NCBI GenBank assembly: GCA_037957365.1
Contig: JARHVA010001473.1
Coordinates: 545,501 to 609,500, forward strand
Direction of reading: 5' to 3'
Origin: Torreya grandis
Lineage: Eukaryota; Streptophyta; Pinopsida; Cupressales; Taxaceae
Length of the DNA stretch: 64,000 nucleotides
Below the pieces are notes generated by a model. That model worked only from the letters and a program-made list of their open reading frames with translations, made no database searches and was not told where the DNA came from. The position numbers were made by a program, and so were the translations under genes. Positions 33,941 to 46,519 of this stretch are shown in pieces; positions within the stretch are counted from its first letter, which is position 1; each line of letters begins with the position of its first letter.

Positions 33941-35341
33941 TGTAGAGACTCAAAAATCGCACATGATAGCTTTTGATGCCAAACTGCCTCTTCAACCCTC
34001 ATCCAACTCCATGTCTAGTGGACCACCTAGTCAATTAGACTCACTTACTAACTTGACCCCTAACTTAACATGTTTAACACAAAAATTTAATTCAACTTGC
34101 TTTAAACTATTTTCCTTTGGCCTTTTAATCACTGATAGTTGGCTTAACCATTGATGGTTGGCCTAATCATTGATGGTTATGCCTCCAAACCTATTTTAAA
34201 ACACTAAAGCATTGACAACTTTGTATGAGATAAGAATTTCCCTAAATGGAAACTTGATTTAAAATGATGTGAATTGGAAACCTTCTTCCCTAATCAAATT
34301 AGTAACTTCTTCCATCCCAATTATCAACTTCATCCTACAGAAGGAGATGAGGAGGAAGTGAAATGGAGGGAGAATCTAGAATCCAAAATTTTGCATCCAA
34401 GTTATCTTGAATATATGTGTTCAACATCCTTTCAGTGAGAAAAAAATACCATTGGAGACTTGAAGCTATATCAAAATCATGTTTAAAATCTAAATTAGTG
34501 TCACTCTGACCAGATCACTTTAGCATTCCACTATCAAGTTTTAGGTATATTTTGCTTGTTTGGTTGATTTATCTTATTTATAGCTTCCTTACCCTATCGA
34601 ACCCATCAGTATCTTATTATCCACCCCTCAATCCCATTACAAACCTTTATTTGTCCAAAAACCCAATCTACACCTTCTATTTTGATCATTCCCTAATTTA
34701 TACAGGCAACTACTGATGGTTCCACAATTACCAAAAATTTACCCCAACCATCAATGGTTACCCAACCATGGATGGTTAAACTCAACCACTAACAATTCAC
34801 CTAACCATTGATGGTCATTGTGGCATAAAAATCTAGTAAGCTATTTTCAACCCCTTTTTCCTAGTCAAACCTAATTTTCTCTATTTTTGCCTAATAATAG
34901 TGACTTTTTTATTTTCTAGACCAAACCTTGACTATTTTAGCATAAGTAATTGATCTAATTTTACTATTTTAGTTGTTTTACTTTAAATAAGCATCTATTT
35001 TCTCTTTCTCACATGTATTTACTTTCCTATCATTGAATGCAAGTATCCTTTTTTCCAATTTATATCAGCGTAATTGTCATAATAGTGGATTAATAGCCTC
35101 TTAGCAATCAATATGCTTCTTGGATCTAGCTCATGCTAGGAAATCCACTCAACCATCCATATAAAAAACCCATTTTTGAGAGTCTTTATTATATATAGGT
35201 TACTCCTTCCAAGCCAAAGCAAAGTTCCCACTATCATCTAGATTCACATGTGTACTTTACCAGGTATTCTTAAACACACCCTATTACTAGTTTCATTGCT
35301 TTACTTCCATAACTAAGAAACAAGTGAAATAAATTGAAACA
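33941..35341 (+). repeat. 5' LTR of element B
   Basis: It starts TGTAGAGACTC and ends gaaaca, directly before the primer site. A TATA box (atataaaaaaccc) lies at about 35159-35170, leaving about 150 bases of R/U5. The LTR carries at least five copies of a palindromic motif of the form aaccat-tg-atggtt. The first 0.8 kb or so matches 50135-50957. Confidence 0.85.
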
Positions 35342-35344
35342 TTT

Positions 35345-35362
35345 TGGCATGCCTAGTAGGAC
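35345..35362 (+). promoter_or_regulatory. Primer binding site of element B
   Basis: tggcatgcctagtaggac starts three bases after the terminal CA of the LTR, the correct position and TGG start for a tRNA primer site. I did not assign the tRNA. Confidence 0.65.
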
Positions 35363-36034
35363 TAAGTTACCTTTTCTTACTTTATTATTTGTTCATCAAA
35401 TGAAATCTAAAAATTTATTTTTGGGCTTAAAATAAACCTCTTGCATTACTGATTGCCTGCTTGTCTTTGTTCATCTAGTAACATAGAGGGAAAAGTACTT
35501 AATCATATATTTTTAACTTGCTATCACACACTAAGCTGAATCAAAAAATAATTAACACATCAAAACATACCTAAGATAAGGCCCAACTAGGATTTTATCA
35601 CCTAGCAGCAACCTTACCCCTTTTTGGCTATCCCACTTGGATTTTACCACCAAGTGGAGAACCAACTCAGTTCTTTAGTTGAGTATAAAATCTAAACTCA
35701 GTATATTCTGACTAAGCACTTGACGTTCTTACCATTGTAAGACTATTAATTTATGGAGTAGGCCCCAATACCAAGCCACATATCAAAGTTCAACATAAAT
35801 TTCTCTCTTGATCACCTAAACAACTTGAAACCAACCTCAGATTTTCTCTTTAGGACCCGATCTACAAGCCAAATTCCCTCTTCACACTTTCTAAGGCATA
35901 AGCCAAAACTGATCTAAAATAATTCTAGGATTTAATGTATTTTTAGTGTATGCATTATTTGCCTTGAATTCTTTTCTTGTGACTACTTTTTGTTTGAGGT
36001 GTGATTTTCATCATACTATTCCCTTTTCTTTCAC
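35363..36034 (+). other. 5' leader of element B
   Basis: Noncoding stretch between the primer site and the first gag ATG. Two related phrases, ggattttatcacctag and ggattttaccaccaag, occur at 35591 and 35639. No gene. Confidence 0.5.
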
Positions 36035-37560
36035 ATGGCCTTTACTATATAGAAGTTGAGAAACCAAATTGATCAATGACCACCTTCCTCTTCTTCATCC
36101 ATAGAATATAATTCTAATGATGAGGGTTCACCTCATCTTTCTCCCCCTCCTACCAAAATCTTAGTTATTTTTTAGGGTGATGCATATTTTGTTACCTTCC
36201 TCAATAATAATCTAATGTCCCTTCCAACACTATCTTAACAACTTACCTCACCATACTTCTATCAATTCAGTTCTTCCTATGGACCCTCTTTATTGTATGC
36301 CCCCCCCCATCTCATGGTGGGTACCACCTCAACCCAACCCTTGTTAATAAAAGCCTCTTCTTCCTCTAACATCCCATCTACTACCACTACCCAAACCCAA
36401 TCCAACATTATAACCTCCAACCAAACACCTCTTACCACACCCAACACTTCCATATAGGTTCAAATTTACTGTTAGTTACCTATATTCCACATACCATGGG
36501 GTTATCTTCTACCCCTTTGTCCACCCTTGCCTTTATCTCAACTAATTTTCCAATTTTTAACCCATTTCAGAACTTGGTGTTCTCTATACCTCAAACACTC
36601 CCACCCATTAACACTAAAGTCACCACTCAACCTCAACCTACCCAACCTCAACCCATTACCTCAGCCATACCTTTAAGTCAACCCACATCTATCCCTCAAC
36701 AATCACCCATGACAACCTATCAATATGTATCTAACCCACAAGGGTACATATCACCTTCCACTTAACCATTTTACACCATCTCAACCACTTATGACCACTT
36801 ATTAATATGTGGCTTATTTTTCACCTTTTATCACCTATCCAAACATAGCTGCCACCCAACCTCAACATAATGTGACCCTTAATTATGCAACTTCCTAACC
36901 CCAACCAGATTTGATCAAGATGTTAATGGACAAAATGACCAACTTGGAGTCACCTATCTCTGGGTATCATAACCTTTTATATTATGATCAAATTTGTAAT
37001 GAACCCATTCATCTGTCTATCCCTATACATGCTTATTCTTCTTAATGATAATTTCCTAAGTTTTCCAAATTCTAAGGCAAAGAGGACCCCCAACAACATT
37101 TGAGGGCATTCCATCATTCTTGTTATTTAATCACATATGATGATGCTTTCCTTCTTTGAACCTTCCCCATGTCTTTATCTGGACCAACCCTTGATTGGTA
37201 TATTGATCTTCCCATGCACTCCATCTTTTATTTCTCTCAACTAGCCCAAATCTTTTTAGAGCATTTCTCAGTAAACATATCTAAAATGGTTTCTATCACT
37301 AACCTCTATTCCATTAAGTAATTTAATAATGACTCAATTGTTGATTTTATTACTAGATGGAGAGGTTTAATCAATCAACTTTCTTTCCAATTACCACAAC
37401 TTGAATTGATTGAAATCTTCTCTTAGGGATGTGCTAAACATATACATCCCACTCTTCAAGTTCAAACCTTAAAAAAATTTGATGAGGCATTCACCATGGC
37501 ACATAAACTAGAAAATTGGGCCATTAATGAAGGTAAATTGAAAGTACAAAACAAAAATTC
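36035..37560 (+). pseudogene. gag: Element B gag (proline-rich N-terminus, capsid core)
   Basis: A first ATG at 36035 opens a Ser/Pro-rich region (PPSSSSSIEYNSNDEGSPHL). A 90-codon open Pro/Gln/Thr-rich stretch follows (36496-36765, with TTQPQPTQPQPITSA). The capsid part is at about 37055-37550: KEDPQQHLRAFHHSCYLITY, LSGPTLDWYIDLPMHSI, FNNDSIVDFITRWRGLINQL and FDEAFTMAHKLENWAI. This is the standard retrotransposon gag pattern, with W of the WY block and the RWRGL helix. Several TAA/TAG stops, mostly for Gln, interrupt it. Gag would build the particle for reverse transcription. Confidence 0.72.
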
Positions 37561-37839
37561 AAACTTTAAATCCAATGAACCTTCCTCAATCAAAACCACC
37601 ATCTAATCCAATACCAAGGCAAAATCATTTGTAAATTTAGTTGTTCTAAAAAATACTCCACCTCCAGCTATCAACCAACCACCTCAAACCAATTCTTCCA
37701 ATCCTTCTTACCAAAAAACCTGATGACAAAATTGAGATCCTCCAAAATAGTATAATCCCATTGGAGAATCATATGCATCAATTTTGGATAAATTTCTCAA
37801 ATCCAACCTCATCCAATTTCCACCAATTAAACTACCCCA

Positions 37840-37970
37840 ACAATTTGATTCTTTTCACCTTATACCAAGTTGGTATAATGAAAATAACCATTGTGCTTTT
37901 CACCATGTTGTAGGACATGACATTAATAGATGAAATACCTTCAAAAGTCTTGTCCAAAATTTTTTTGATA
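37840..37970 (+). pseudogene. gag: Element B Cys/His knuckle-like module, first copy
   Basis: The frame reads WYNENNHCAFHHVVGHDINR, a stop where Cys is expected, then NTFKSLVQ. The C-x2-[FY]H-x4-GHD-x4-C spacing is the nucleic-acid-binding module of Tat-type gag proteins. A second copy lies at 39420-39545. Confidence 0.6.
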
Positions 37971-39419
37971 GTGGAGAGCTTGCATTTTATAATCCTAATG
38001 CACCTCCTAATCAATCCCTCAACATTTTCTATAAGCCCTTTCCCAATCACGCTTCTTCCACCCAACACCATGATAACCAACATGAATCCTCTCACTCTCA
38101 TGAGGCACATATGATAAATGTTATTAATAATGAGACCATTATTGAAGATACCATTTCCTCAATAATACAAATGGAAATAGTAAACTCACCTCTTATTCCT
38201 TTGGATACCCAAACAAAAGAATTAACCACCCCTATCTATCCACTTGATGAAACCTTAGTACCGAAGGAGACAACCCTTCATTTAACCATTCTTTCTTCTT
38301 TCACTCTACCTATTCATGTGGTAGAACTACCCTCCATTCCTTTGGACACATAAATAAAGGAAGAAACCATGTCTACTCCTTCTCTTAGGGAAAACACACC
38401 TACCTCCCTCATCTTAAAACCATCCACACCTTCTTTGAAAAATACCCCAACCAAGAAAAGGTTAGCTCCTTTACCCAACTACCACTTTAGCAACCTTACC
38501 TCAAAGACAACAATAAAAAAACCATTCCCTCTTCCCCACCAAAGGGATTAAGCTTTGGAACCAATAACCAAGGAAATAATCTTATCTACAAGCCCTTTTC
38601 TAGGCTAGTTCAAAATCTAGAATTCACTTCTCAACCTAACTTTGATAGAACCACCTTTTGGCATCATCTTGAACTTCCTTACCAAATCAAATATGAACCC
38701 TCAAATTCAATTTAATCCACCCTTAAACCCATTATTACCTCTTCACCAACTATCTCTTCCCATACCATAATTGAACCATCATAACCACCTCTACCTAAAA
38801 TTTCCAAATAACCTTATGCTTCTTTCACCGAACCAATCAAGAACCTAGGAATTCTTCCCACACCTATTCATAATCACCTCATTTTAAGGTTGGACTTAAC
38901 TCTATCTATTCCACTAAAGACAAATCCAACTAAACTATCTAAGAAGGTAGAGTTACTCAAACCTCCACCTTGAATCAAACCCATACCACCTCTTTTCCAC
39001 TTACCATCCATCTTAGGACCTCATCCTTCTACCATTCCTATTACATATTCTTCCTCTACAAAACCATCCCCCTTTTCTCCACCTACACCCATTAAGCCCT
39101 CTAGTTTTCCATAATTTATAACCAACCTATCCACTTATACTTTCTAACCTATAGCTACACCTTCATCATCCAAGTCTTCCATATCTAAATCTCCAACCCC
39201 CAAACCAACAATAACCAAGTAAAACCAACCAAAACCACCAACTAAAACCATTCCTCTGACCATAACTTCCATAGTAAATCCTATGCCCAAAAACGTTCCC
39301 ACTCCTAAACCCAATAACCCACCACCTCCAACATCTTTGCTTGAATCTTATTCAACCATTTTACAAAGGTTGTTGTAAACCTCTTCCATTACCTTACCTC
39401 CAATCAAACCTTTTGACCC
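37971..39419 (+). pseudogene. Element B Pro/Thr/Ser-rich linker
   Basis: Low-complexity coding sequence rich in Pro, Thr, Ser and Leu, open for 60 to 80 codons at a time (38111-38353 and 38369-38551). It contains no enzyme motif. Long linkers between gag and protease occur in large Tat elements. Its placement between two knuckle-like modules is unusual. Confidence 0.5.
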
Positions 39420-39545
39420 TTCACATCATAAATCAACATGGTTCAATGATAATTTTATTTGCCTTTACCATAAGACTCTGGGACATGACATAAAAAACTA
39501 TAAAGCTCTCCAAGAACTTATTCATGGCATAAATGATGAGGATTA
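39420..39545 (+). pseudogene. gag: Element B Cys/His knuckle-like module, second copy
   Basis: The frame reads WFNDNFICLYHKTLGHDIKN, then YKALQELIHGI, with Tyr where the last Cys would be. The layout matches the module at 37840-37970 (aromatic WxN start, CxxYH, GHDI). Confidence 0.62.
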
Positions 39546-40069
39546 TCTATTATTATATGAATCTTTCTTATCCCCTTTATAAATCTTACCATCAACCCAA
39601 CCTACTCAACCTTTACCAACTCTCCCACTCCTACCTAAGGATGAGGAGGAACTAAATAAAACATCAAACCCCATTATCCACACTATCCATGAGCTTATGT
39701 GCTCTCAAGCCTAACATAAAGATAAGGAAAAGCTAAAGCATCTATTCTATGGGCATACCCATCAATCCATCAATCCACAAATGAAACCCACACATTTCTA
39801 CCTACACCTTCACCTATGCCACAACCAAATCCCAAAGTATCCATTTTGGTACCCTCTACCTCCAACCCATCTAAATCCATCCAACGTATCATGTTGAAAA
39901 AACTTCACCAAACACCAATAAAAATGAGCCTTAATGAACTAATTAACACTTCACCCCACCATCACTAGGCACTGATCAATCTCTACAATCTATATAAGTT
40001 CAATGAAATGATCCTCAACTTATTTCACTCTTTGTTGGATCCATCCAACTTTTTTCCCTCATCACCTTT

Positions 40070-40490
40070 CAGGATTATGAAATACCTCCCACTAATCTTG
40101 AGGAATCTGATCCTCCCCTTTTCATCATGGCATACATCAATCAAACCTACATCAAAAGGGTTTTGATTGATGGAGGAGATAAAATCAATATTATCTCCTC
40201 CCATGCATATGACTAACTTTAACTTCCCAAAAACATCATGTCAAAAATTATAGTGGTCCTTTAATCCTTTAATGACACCATGACCACTACCTTAGGAACC
40301 ATTATCCTCCATATCCACTTGGGACCTCATATCATTCTTTAACTATTCTACATGATAGAGGGTGATTTACAATAAAATGTCTTACTTAGATACCCTTGGA
40401 TCCAAGCTATGAGTTTCATCCCTTCCACCTTACACTAATGTGTCAAATTTGAGCATGAGGGACAATTTATTACCATCAAAGTTGATCCTA
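40070..40490 (+). pseudogene. pol: Element B aspartic protease (active-site Asp kept)
   Basis: The frame reads IMAYINQTYIKRVLIDGGDK then INIISSHAYD, placing the catalytic Asp in LIDGG. It continues with TTTLGTIILHIHLGP, LRYPWIQAMSFIPSTLHQ-like and CVKFEHEGQFITIK at the C-terminus, the usual RPWI..IPSTLH..IKF block of Tat proteases. Stops are present, but the active-site residue is not mutated. Confidence 0.75.
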
Positions 40491-41580
40491 GTCCCTTCAC
40501 CTCTTGCAATATGATATACTAGCCCAATGATGTTCCTATTCCTACTTCATCCACCTCACAACCAACTTATAATAAAACCACCCCACCAACTAAAACCATC
40601 AACATTTCCACTCATAAAAATGATGAATCATAAATTATCTCAACCATATCTTCATCACAAATTCTAGTTGAGGACTCTTTGTAATCCACATTTCAATGTC
40701 TCTCTCTTGGGGAATATCAACTTTTATCCTTAGATGTTTTACCTACTTTGTAAGAGTATGAGAACCTCAAATATGACCCTTCCTATGATCCCAACATCAG
40801 AACCATTATCCCTTTTGGGCTCCCCAGTGATCAAACAAATTTTGTTTATAGGGTACTTGACTAGCCACTTCTCGCTCCTACCACTGCCCTATATATTTGA
40901 CCATTTACCACTAGTTTTTCCTATTTGGACAAATTAGCCTTTGCCAAAGTTTACCTTTAAAGGAATGCTTGGAAGGGGTTTGGTCTTGGCCTATATGAAT
41001 AGGGATCTCATGAGTTACCTATAATCAAAACTCAAAAACCTCATGAGTTCTTTGGCCTTGGGTTTATACCACCAGAAGAACCCACATCACCAAAACCCAT
41101 TGCCACCATTGATGAAGAACCTCCATCCTCACCCACCCCATCTCCCTCTAAATCTAAGGACTTTGGTATCATCAGATGTAATTTTTTTATCAACACCATT
41201 AGTTTAGGCCCTCTAACCTATCAAAAGGATGGCCAAACTAAAATCCTTCACCTCATCCTTCCTAAAATGATTAAACATGATTCTCCTACCTTCAACACCA
41301 TCCAACATCAGGATGATGATTCCATTATTACCTATCTTATCATGGGGGAGTCTTCAATTCATAAATCTCTCCCTCTAGAGAACCAAACTATGCTAAATGA
41401 ATCCATTATTGATGCCAATTTGGGAACTCAAGATAACCCTCATATCATCAATATCAGCCAATCTTTAAATTCTATGGAGCAACAAGACTACCCTTCTTTC
41501 CTTTGAGACCATATCATAGAGTTTTCATGATCCTATTATGATATTCCTAACATTAACCCTTATATTTCCCTTTAGAACAT
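40491..41580 (+). pseudogene. pol: Element B protease-RT linker
   Basis: Decayed, Ser/Pro-rich connecting region, still open for 79 codons at 41267-41506 (IKHDSPTFNTIQHQDDDSII and IDANLGTQDNPHIINISQSL). NLGTQDNPHIINIS corresponds to the segment just before the RT linker in related elements. No enzyme motif. Confidence 0.5.
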
Positions 41581-41589
41581 TGTTACTCA

Positions 41590-42340
41590 TCTTGAGGCTA
41601 AGGTAGTTTGGCAAAAGCTTTATAAAATGCATCCTCACATAGCCCTTCTTATCAATGAAGAGATTTAGTGTCTCTTATCTATTGATTTCATTCAACCCAT
41701 CAACTATCCAAAATGGGTTTCTAACAATGTTCCTATCACCAAAACCATAGGGGAACTTTGCCTCTACATCAAATTTCGTGACCTCAACCTCGCTTGTCCA
41801 AAAGATGACTTTCCTCTACCTAACATTGACCAACTTGTTGATTTTATAGCTGGTCATGGAAAGTTATCTCTCATGGATGGTTTCTTATGATATAATTAGA
41901 TCTTGATTTCCCCCAAAGATCAATATCAAAATTATGTATCACCCCATAAGGAACCTTCTACTACAGGTTCATGCCCTTTGGACTATAGAACACTAGAGTA
42001 ACCTATCAGTAGGTCATGACTTATATCTTTCATGACCTAATCCATAAAATCATAAAGGACTACATTGATGATTTCCTTAAGAAATACAAACACTATAAGG
42101 ATCACCTAATTATTCTTTCTCTCATCTTTGACTAACTAATCCATTATCATGTCAGGCTCAATCCCAAGAAATGTATTTTTGGAGTCTTATCAAGTATGCT
42201 TCAGGGTTTCATCATCTCTCTTCATGGAATAAAAATAGACCCCACTAAAGTCAAATCAATCTTAGAGATGCCTCCTCCCACCAACCTTACATAGTTCCAT
42301 AGCCTACAGGGCAAACTTCAATCCATCCATTACTTCATCT
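41590..42340 (+). pseudogene. pol: Element B reverse transcriptase (YIDD kept)
   Basis: HLEAKVVWQKLYKMHPHIAL, YPKWVSNNVPITKTIGELCL, FRDLNLACPKDDFPLPNIDQ and LSLMDGFL, the last holding the first catalytic Asp. A frameshift near 41950 leads to GTFYYRFMPFGL, then YIFHDLIHKIIKDYIDDFL with Y-I-D-D at 42061-42072, LNPKKCIFGVLSSMLQGFI, and FHSLQGKLQSIHYFI. These are all seven RT blocks in order. Catalytic residues are intact, but the frameshift and several stops disable it. Confidence 0.87.
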
Positions 42341-42389
42341 CTCAACTATCAAATAAATTTTAACCCTTTCACCACCTCCTAAAGAAGGA

Positions 42390-42860
42390 TACCTCTTTTA
42401 CATGGACCAAAGAATGTCAATAAGATTTTGATTCAATCAAGGAGTACCTTCTCTCTCCACCTATCCTTATCCCTCCTAAGGAAGACCAAACTTTTTAATT
42501 ATATATATCTACCATAGACCATTCCCTAGGGGTAATGCTTACACATCGTGATGAAAAAAATAAAGAGCAAACCATCTATTACATTACCTATACCCTCATC
42601 AAATATGAAACTAAGTACAACCATCCTAAAAACCTTTGCCTTTCTTTAGTTTTCATGGCCTCCAAAATCCATCACTATCTTTTTAATTATAAAACCTATG
42701 TCATCACTAACATTAACCCCCTTAAGTAAATGCACTCCAAGCCATACCAAAACTAGTCTATGAATAAGTGGCTCATACTCCTAGCTAAGTTTGATCTTGA
42801 GTTCCTTTCATAAAGTACATTAAAATACAATTCATTACCAACCAATTGGACATAGCTCCT
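42390..42860 (+). pseudogene. pol: Element B RNase H (retroviral type)
   Basis: FTWTKECQ, then PPILIPPKEDQTF, STIDHSLGVMLTHRDEKNKE, QTIYYITYTLIKYETKYN, HPKNLCLSLVFMASKIHHYL and NYKTYVITNINPLK (open at 42535-42729). This is the ordinary RNase H joined to RT in Ty3/gypsy pol. It is decayed, with stops on both sides of the open part. Confidence 0.8.
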
Positions 42861-42947
42861 TTACTAGATAATTAACCACTTATTCTTGCCTTCCTAGATG
42901 AGTCTATTACAACTTTTTCTTAGGAAGAACCCACCTACCAAATGACC

Positions 42948-43340
42948 ATGTTTTTTGATGGCTCTAAATGTTAAAATGGTGGGGGTGCCAAAGTTATTCT
43001 CATTCCCCTTAACAAGGAACCTCTTCCCCTTTATTTTAGACTTGACTTCAAATGCACTAACAACATAGTTGAATATGAAGCCTTGGTCATAGGTCTATAA
43101 ACCACCCTAGCCTTGTGAGTCAAAATAATCAGTGTCTTTGTGACTCCCAACTGGTCATTAGCTAAGTCATAGGATCTTATCAATGTAAAAATGATGTTCT
43201 ACTGAATTAAAAATAAATTGTAGATGTCCTGTTAACATCATCTGACCATTACCTTATCCAGTCAGTTCCTCAATCTACTAACAAATTTGTAGACACAATG
43301 GCTTCCCTTTTTTCCCAAATCCCATCTCAACCCATTGAAT
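42948..43340 (+). pseudogene. pol: Element B archaeal-type RNase H (after RT/RNase H)
   Basis: The frame reads MFFDGSKC, a stop for Gln, then NGGGAKVILIPLNKEPLP, NIVEYEALVIGL and, after a one-base frame change, DSQLVIS. The Asp (FDGS), Glu (EYEA) and Asp (DSQL) of a second, archaeal-like RNase H are all recognisable. A second RNase H between RNase H and integrase marks the Tat group. The C-terminal part contains FVDTMASLFSQIP, matching the D-A-[LM]-A-x-L block. Confidence 0.78.
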
Positions 43341-43439
43341 TTAAACTATTTATCACCATCCATTAGTTTATCACACCTTTATATATCAATTCTAATCTAC
43401 CTACCATTTATAATGTGGAGACATCTTCTTTTGACATTT

Positions 43440-44699
43440 TTTATGACCAAAATTTTGACTATTTCAATCTTGGCATTATCCCTCCCAAATTTTTGAAGAA
43501 TGTCTGAAGAGCTTTTGTTCAGAGTACCTCTCATTACACCATACTAGGGGGAATCCTTTAAAAATGTAGCTTTGATGACATTCTTCTCCATTATTTGTGT
43601 AGTCATGAAGCCTCCCATGCCATCAAGGAAATACATGATAGAGTCTGTGGGAAACACTTTAGCGTTCTATCTATCACTAAATGTATCATTCACCTTGGCT
43701 ACTATTGGCCCATCCTTAATCAATACTATTGCAACTATGTAAAAAAGTGTGTCAAATGTCAACAACATGCTAACTTAGATCATGTACCTCTTCATGGCCT
43801 TCAAGTATCCAAAGATTATTGGCCCTTCTCTCAATGGGGTCTTGACCTTATTGAGGAAATCAATCACTATTATTTATAAAAACATTAATATATAATTACT
43901 ACCACAAAATATTTCACCAAATGGGTAGAGGCCATCCCTCTTATCTCCACCAAAGCCAAAAAAATTATTGACTTCATCAATCACCATATCATCTGCCACT
44001 TCAGTGTTCCCCATAAGATCATCACTGATAATGGAAAATATTTTAAAAACTAGAAGGTCCAAGGTCTTTATGATGATTTTGGCAACAAGTTAATATTTTA
44101 TTCATCTTACCACCCACAACCAATAGATAGGTATAATCCTTTAATAAAATTATCATCAAAATGCATACCAAAGTATTTAGTGCCTTAGGTCAGGATTGGC
44201 ACTTGCATATCATATTCACTTTATGGGTCTAGCACACCAACATTTGAACCTCTATGGATGCTAGACCCCTTTCTCTCTCATCTTTGGATTCAAGGGAGTC
44301 TTGCCTCTCAAAGTCTAAATCACCTCTCTTTGTATATATTTACATAAAATCCTTTCTAAGGATGACTATCATTAAGAATGTCTCACACATCTTAAAATTA
44401 TTGACAAACATCACCTCACAACCCTTAACCATATTCATTCCTATCAAAAGTGAGTCAAATTCACATACAATAAACACCTAAAAGAGTGAGAATTCAACAT
44501 TGGAGATCTCATCCTTAAGGAAAACCAACATGTAACTAATATGGAGAAGAGAGAAAAAGGCAATTTTTATTTTAATTGGCTTGGACCCTACATCATAACC
44601 TATAAGTATGGATCAATATATTATAATTTATCCTCTCTTGAAGGCAAACTAGAACCTAAGCCTCTCAACAATTCACATTTGCATCCTTTCTATTGTTGA
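43440..44699 (+). pseudogene. pol: Element B integrase
   Basis: YFNLGIIPPKFLKNV, then HEASHAIKEIHDRVCGKHFS and YVKKCVKCQQHANLDH (HHCC zinc binding, all four ligands kept) in the open frame 43595-43879. The core has FSQWGLDLIEEI (first Asp, GAC 43844-43846), TTKYFTKWVEAIPLIS and IITDNGKYFKN (second Asp), then HPQPIDRYNPLIK where the catalytic Glu position is not Glu. The C-terminus reads FNIGDLILKENQ and FNWLGPYIITYKYG, ending at HPFYC before TGA at 44697-44699. No chromodomain. Confidence 0.84.
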
Positions 44700-45839
44700 A
44701 ACAAGGATCAAACTCACCTCTGTGTCTAACTTAAGCACATCCCTTGGTCTATGAGATCTTCACTTCCTTTGACCTACATATCCATAATCCTCTTGGGAAT
44801 AATAAATTACAACATAAAATCATGTGATTATCCATTATAGTTATAAATTAATCCTAAGCATGGGTACCATAGATCTACCTATGGTATGGTTCTCATGGAT
44901 ACATTTCATCTCTAATCAGATGAAATCCCATGATCAATTGTCTCTCAAACCACTTTCCCCATTTAACATTAACATTTTGTGCCAAATTCTTGCCTCCATA
45001 AAGGTAAACCTTTAAGCCTGAATAGACTTGTCCATGTCTAAATATTCATTCAAAATATGAATTGCATTTCATACTACTCCCTTGAAAGACAACTGCCCAA
45101 TAGTCAAAAGTTGCTTAAAATAGACTATTCCCTTGAAGGATGTCTATAAAAAATTGGTTTTAGACCACTTGCTTGAATGATGGCTAAGTCAAATTTGAAA
45201 AAATCAACCAATTTAAGCTTCCCACATTGATCATATTTAACAACTTATCAAACTAACAAAAGCAACACATAATCCTACATCAAAATTAAAGTAAGTAAGC
45301 CACAATTAGATCTTATAAGTTCCATTTGTAGACTTCCCACATCAATCAGTTTACAAATTATCCCATTATGCTATAATCAGCTCCTATATATGGCATTTGT
45401 AGGCTTCCTACATTGATTAATCTACATATCATATTAAGGCATGAACTTGTCTTTTATGGTTCCTTGGTCACCTATAGAAGGGGAAAGCTACCCATATAAG
45501 GCTACCTTTTCACCCATTTAACACTCAACCTTCTACCTATCACCTCCCTTACCTTCAATCCTTCTTTGACATCAAGGGACTATGAGCTTACTTGATTCAA
45601 AGTGATCAGGACACCTTCTTTTTCAATTAAAGCATGCTCTAGTGAAGCATTCAATAAGTTTATGTTTACTAAGTCAATCCAACTATGGTTTCTTATTGTT
45701 ACATCCTTGACAACTACAAACATCATGCCTTTTTCTTACACTCTATTTATTAGTTCATGTGGTCATATGTCTCACATTTTAGTTTGTGGTCTACACCTAC
45801 TTTATGTGTTTCCATTATATTCACATTAACACAAACCTA
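44700..45839. other. 3' region of element B, first part, with short repeats
   Basis: Noncoding. Near 45079-45187 a phrase of about 21 bases (ctattcccttgaaggatgtct and relatives) occurs three times. Between about 45220 and 45430 a phrase of the form aggcttcccacattgatta occurs three times, flanked in two copies by tgta and taca, so it could form small hairpins. Short open frames here have no family resemblance. Confidence 0.5.
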
Positions 45840-46480
45840 ACATTATGCACCAAGAATAAGGAAAATGTGAACCATATCCTACCCTTAAACAAGACATCAA
45901 GAACCATAAAATTGTAAACACTCACAACATATCATCGTAACATTATAACATCATAAGTTCCTCATAAACATTATCCCTAAAACAAAATATCATTCTATCT
46001 ATCAACCACATTATTGCATTATTACATCTTCATTTTATCTAACCACATTGTCATAGTCACTCATAAACAACATCATCAACACCTATCTATCAAATGTTCA
46101 CAATTGTGTACAAATTAAACTAAAATAAAAATAAACATCTCATATTGTCAAACACATCATCATCATCATATCCATCATCAAATACCTAACTAAAGAGTCA
46201 CAATAACCATAAGCATGAAACATCATATATGTCATCCATGATCCACAAACATCATAATCATAATACATCAATACATCATCCATGAAACATCATGAACATA
46301 ATAATATAATCATTGTATGTCAATATAATCAAATCTTAGTGATATAATCAACATAACCTAAAAATAATTATCATATACATTAATGAGGCAATACATGTCA
46401 TCATACATCAACCTCTCTCTCTCATATACATCTCACATCATTGACACATAGGCCAATATCAAAATAAAAATCATGTACAT
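45840..46480 (+). repeat. Low-complexity CATCA/CATAA-rich tract
   Basis: About 640 bases made mostly of short words such as catcat, ataatc and acatca (for example atcatcatcatatccatcatc near 46160), almost free of G. It lies at the 3' side of the antisense open frame of element B. Confidence 0.7.
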
Positions 46481-46519
46481 ATAAAAACTCTCCTCTATCA
46501 ATCCTTTAGGTTACCAACA

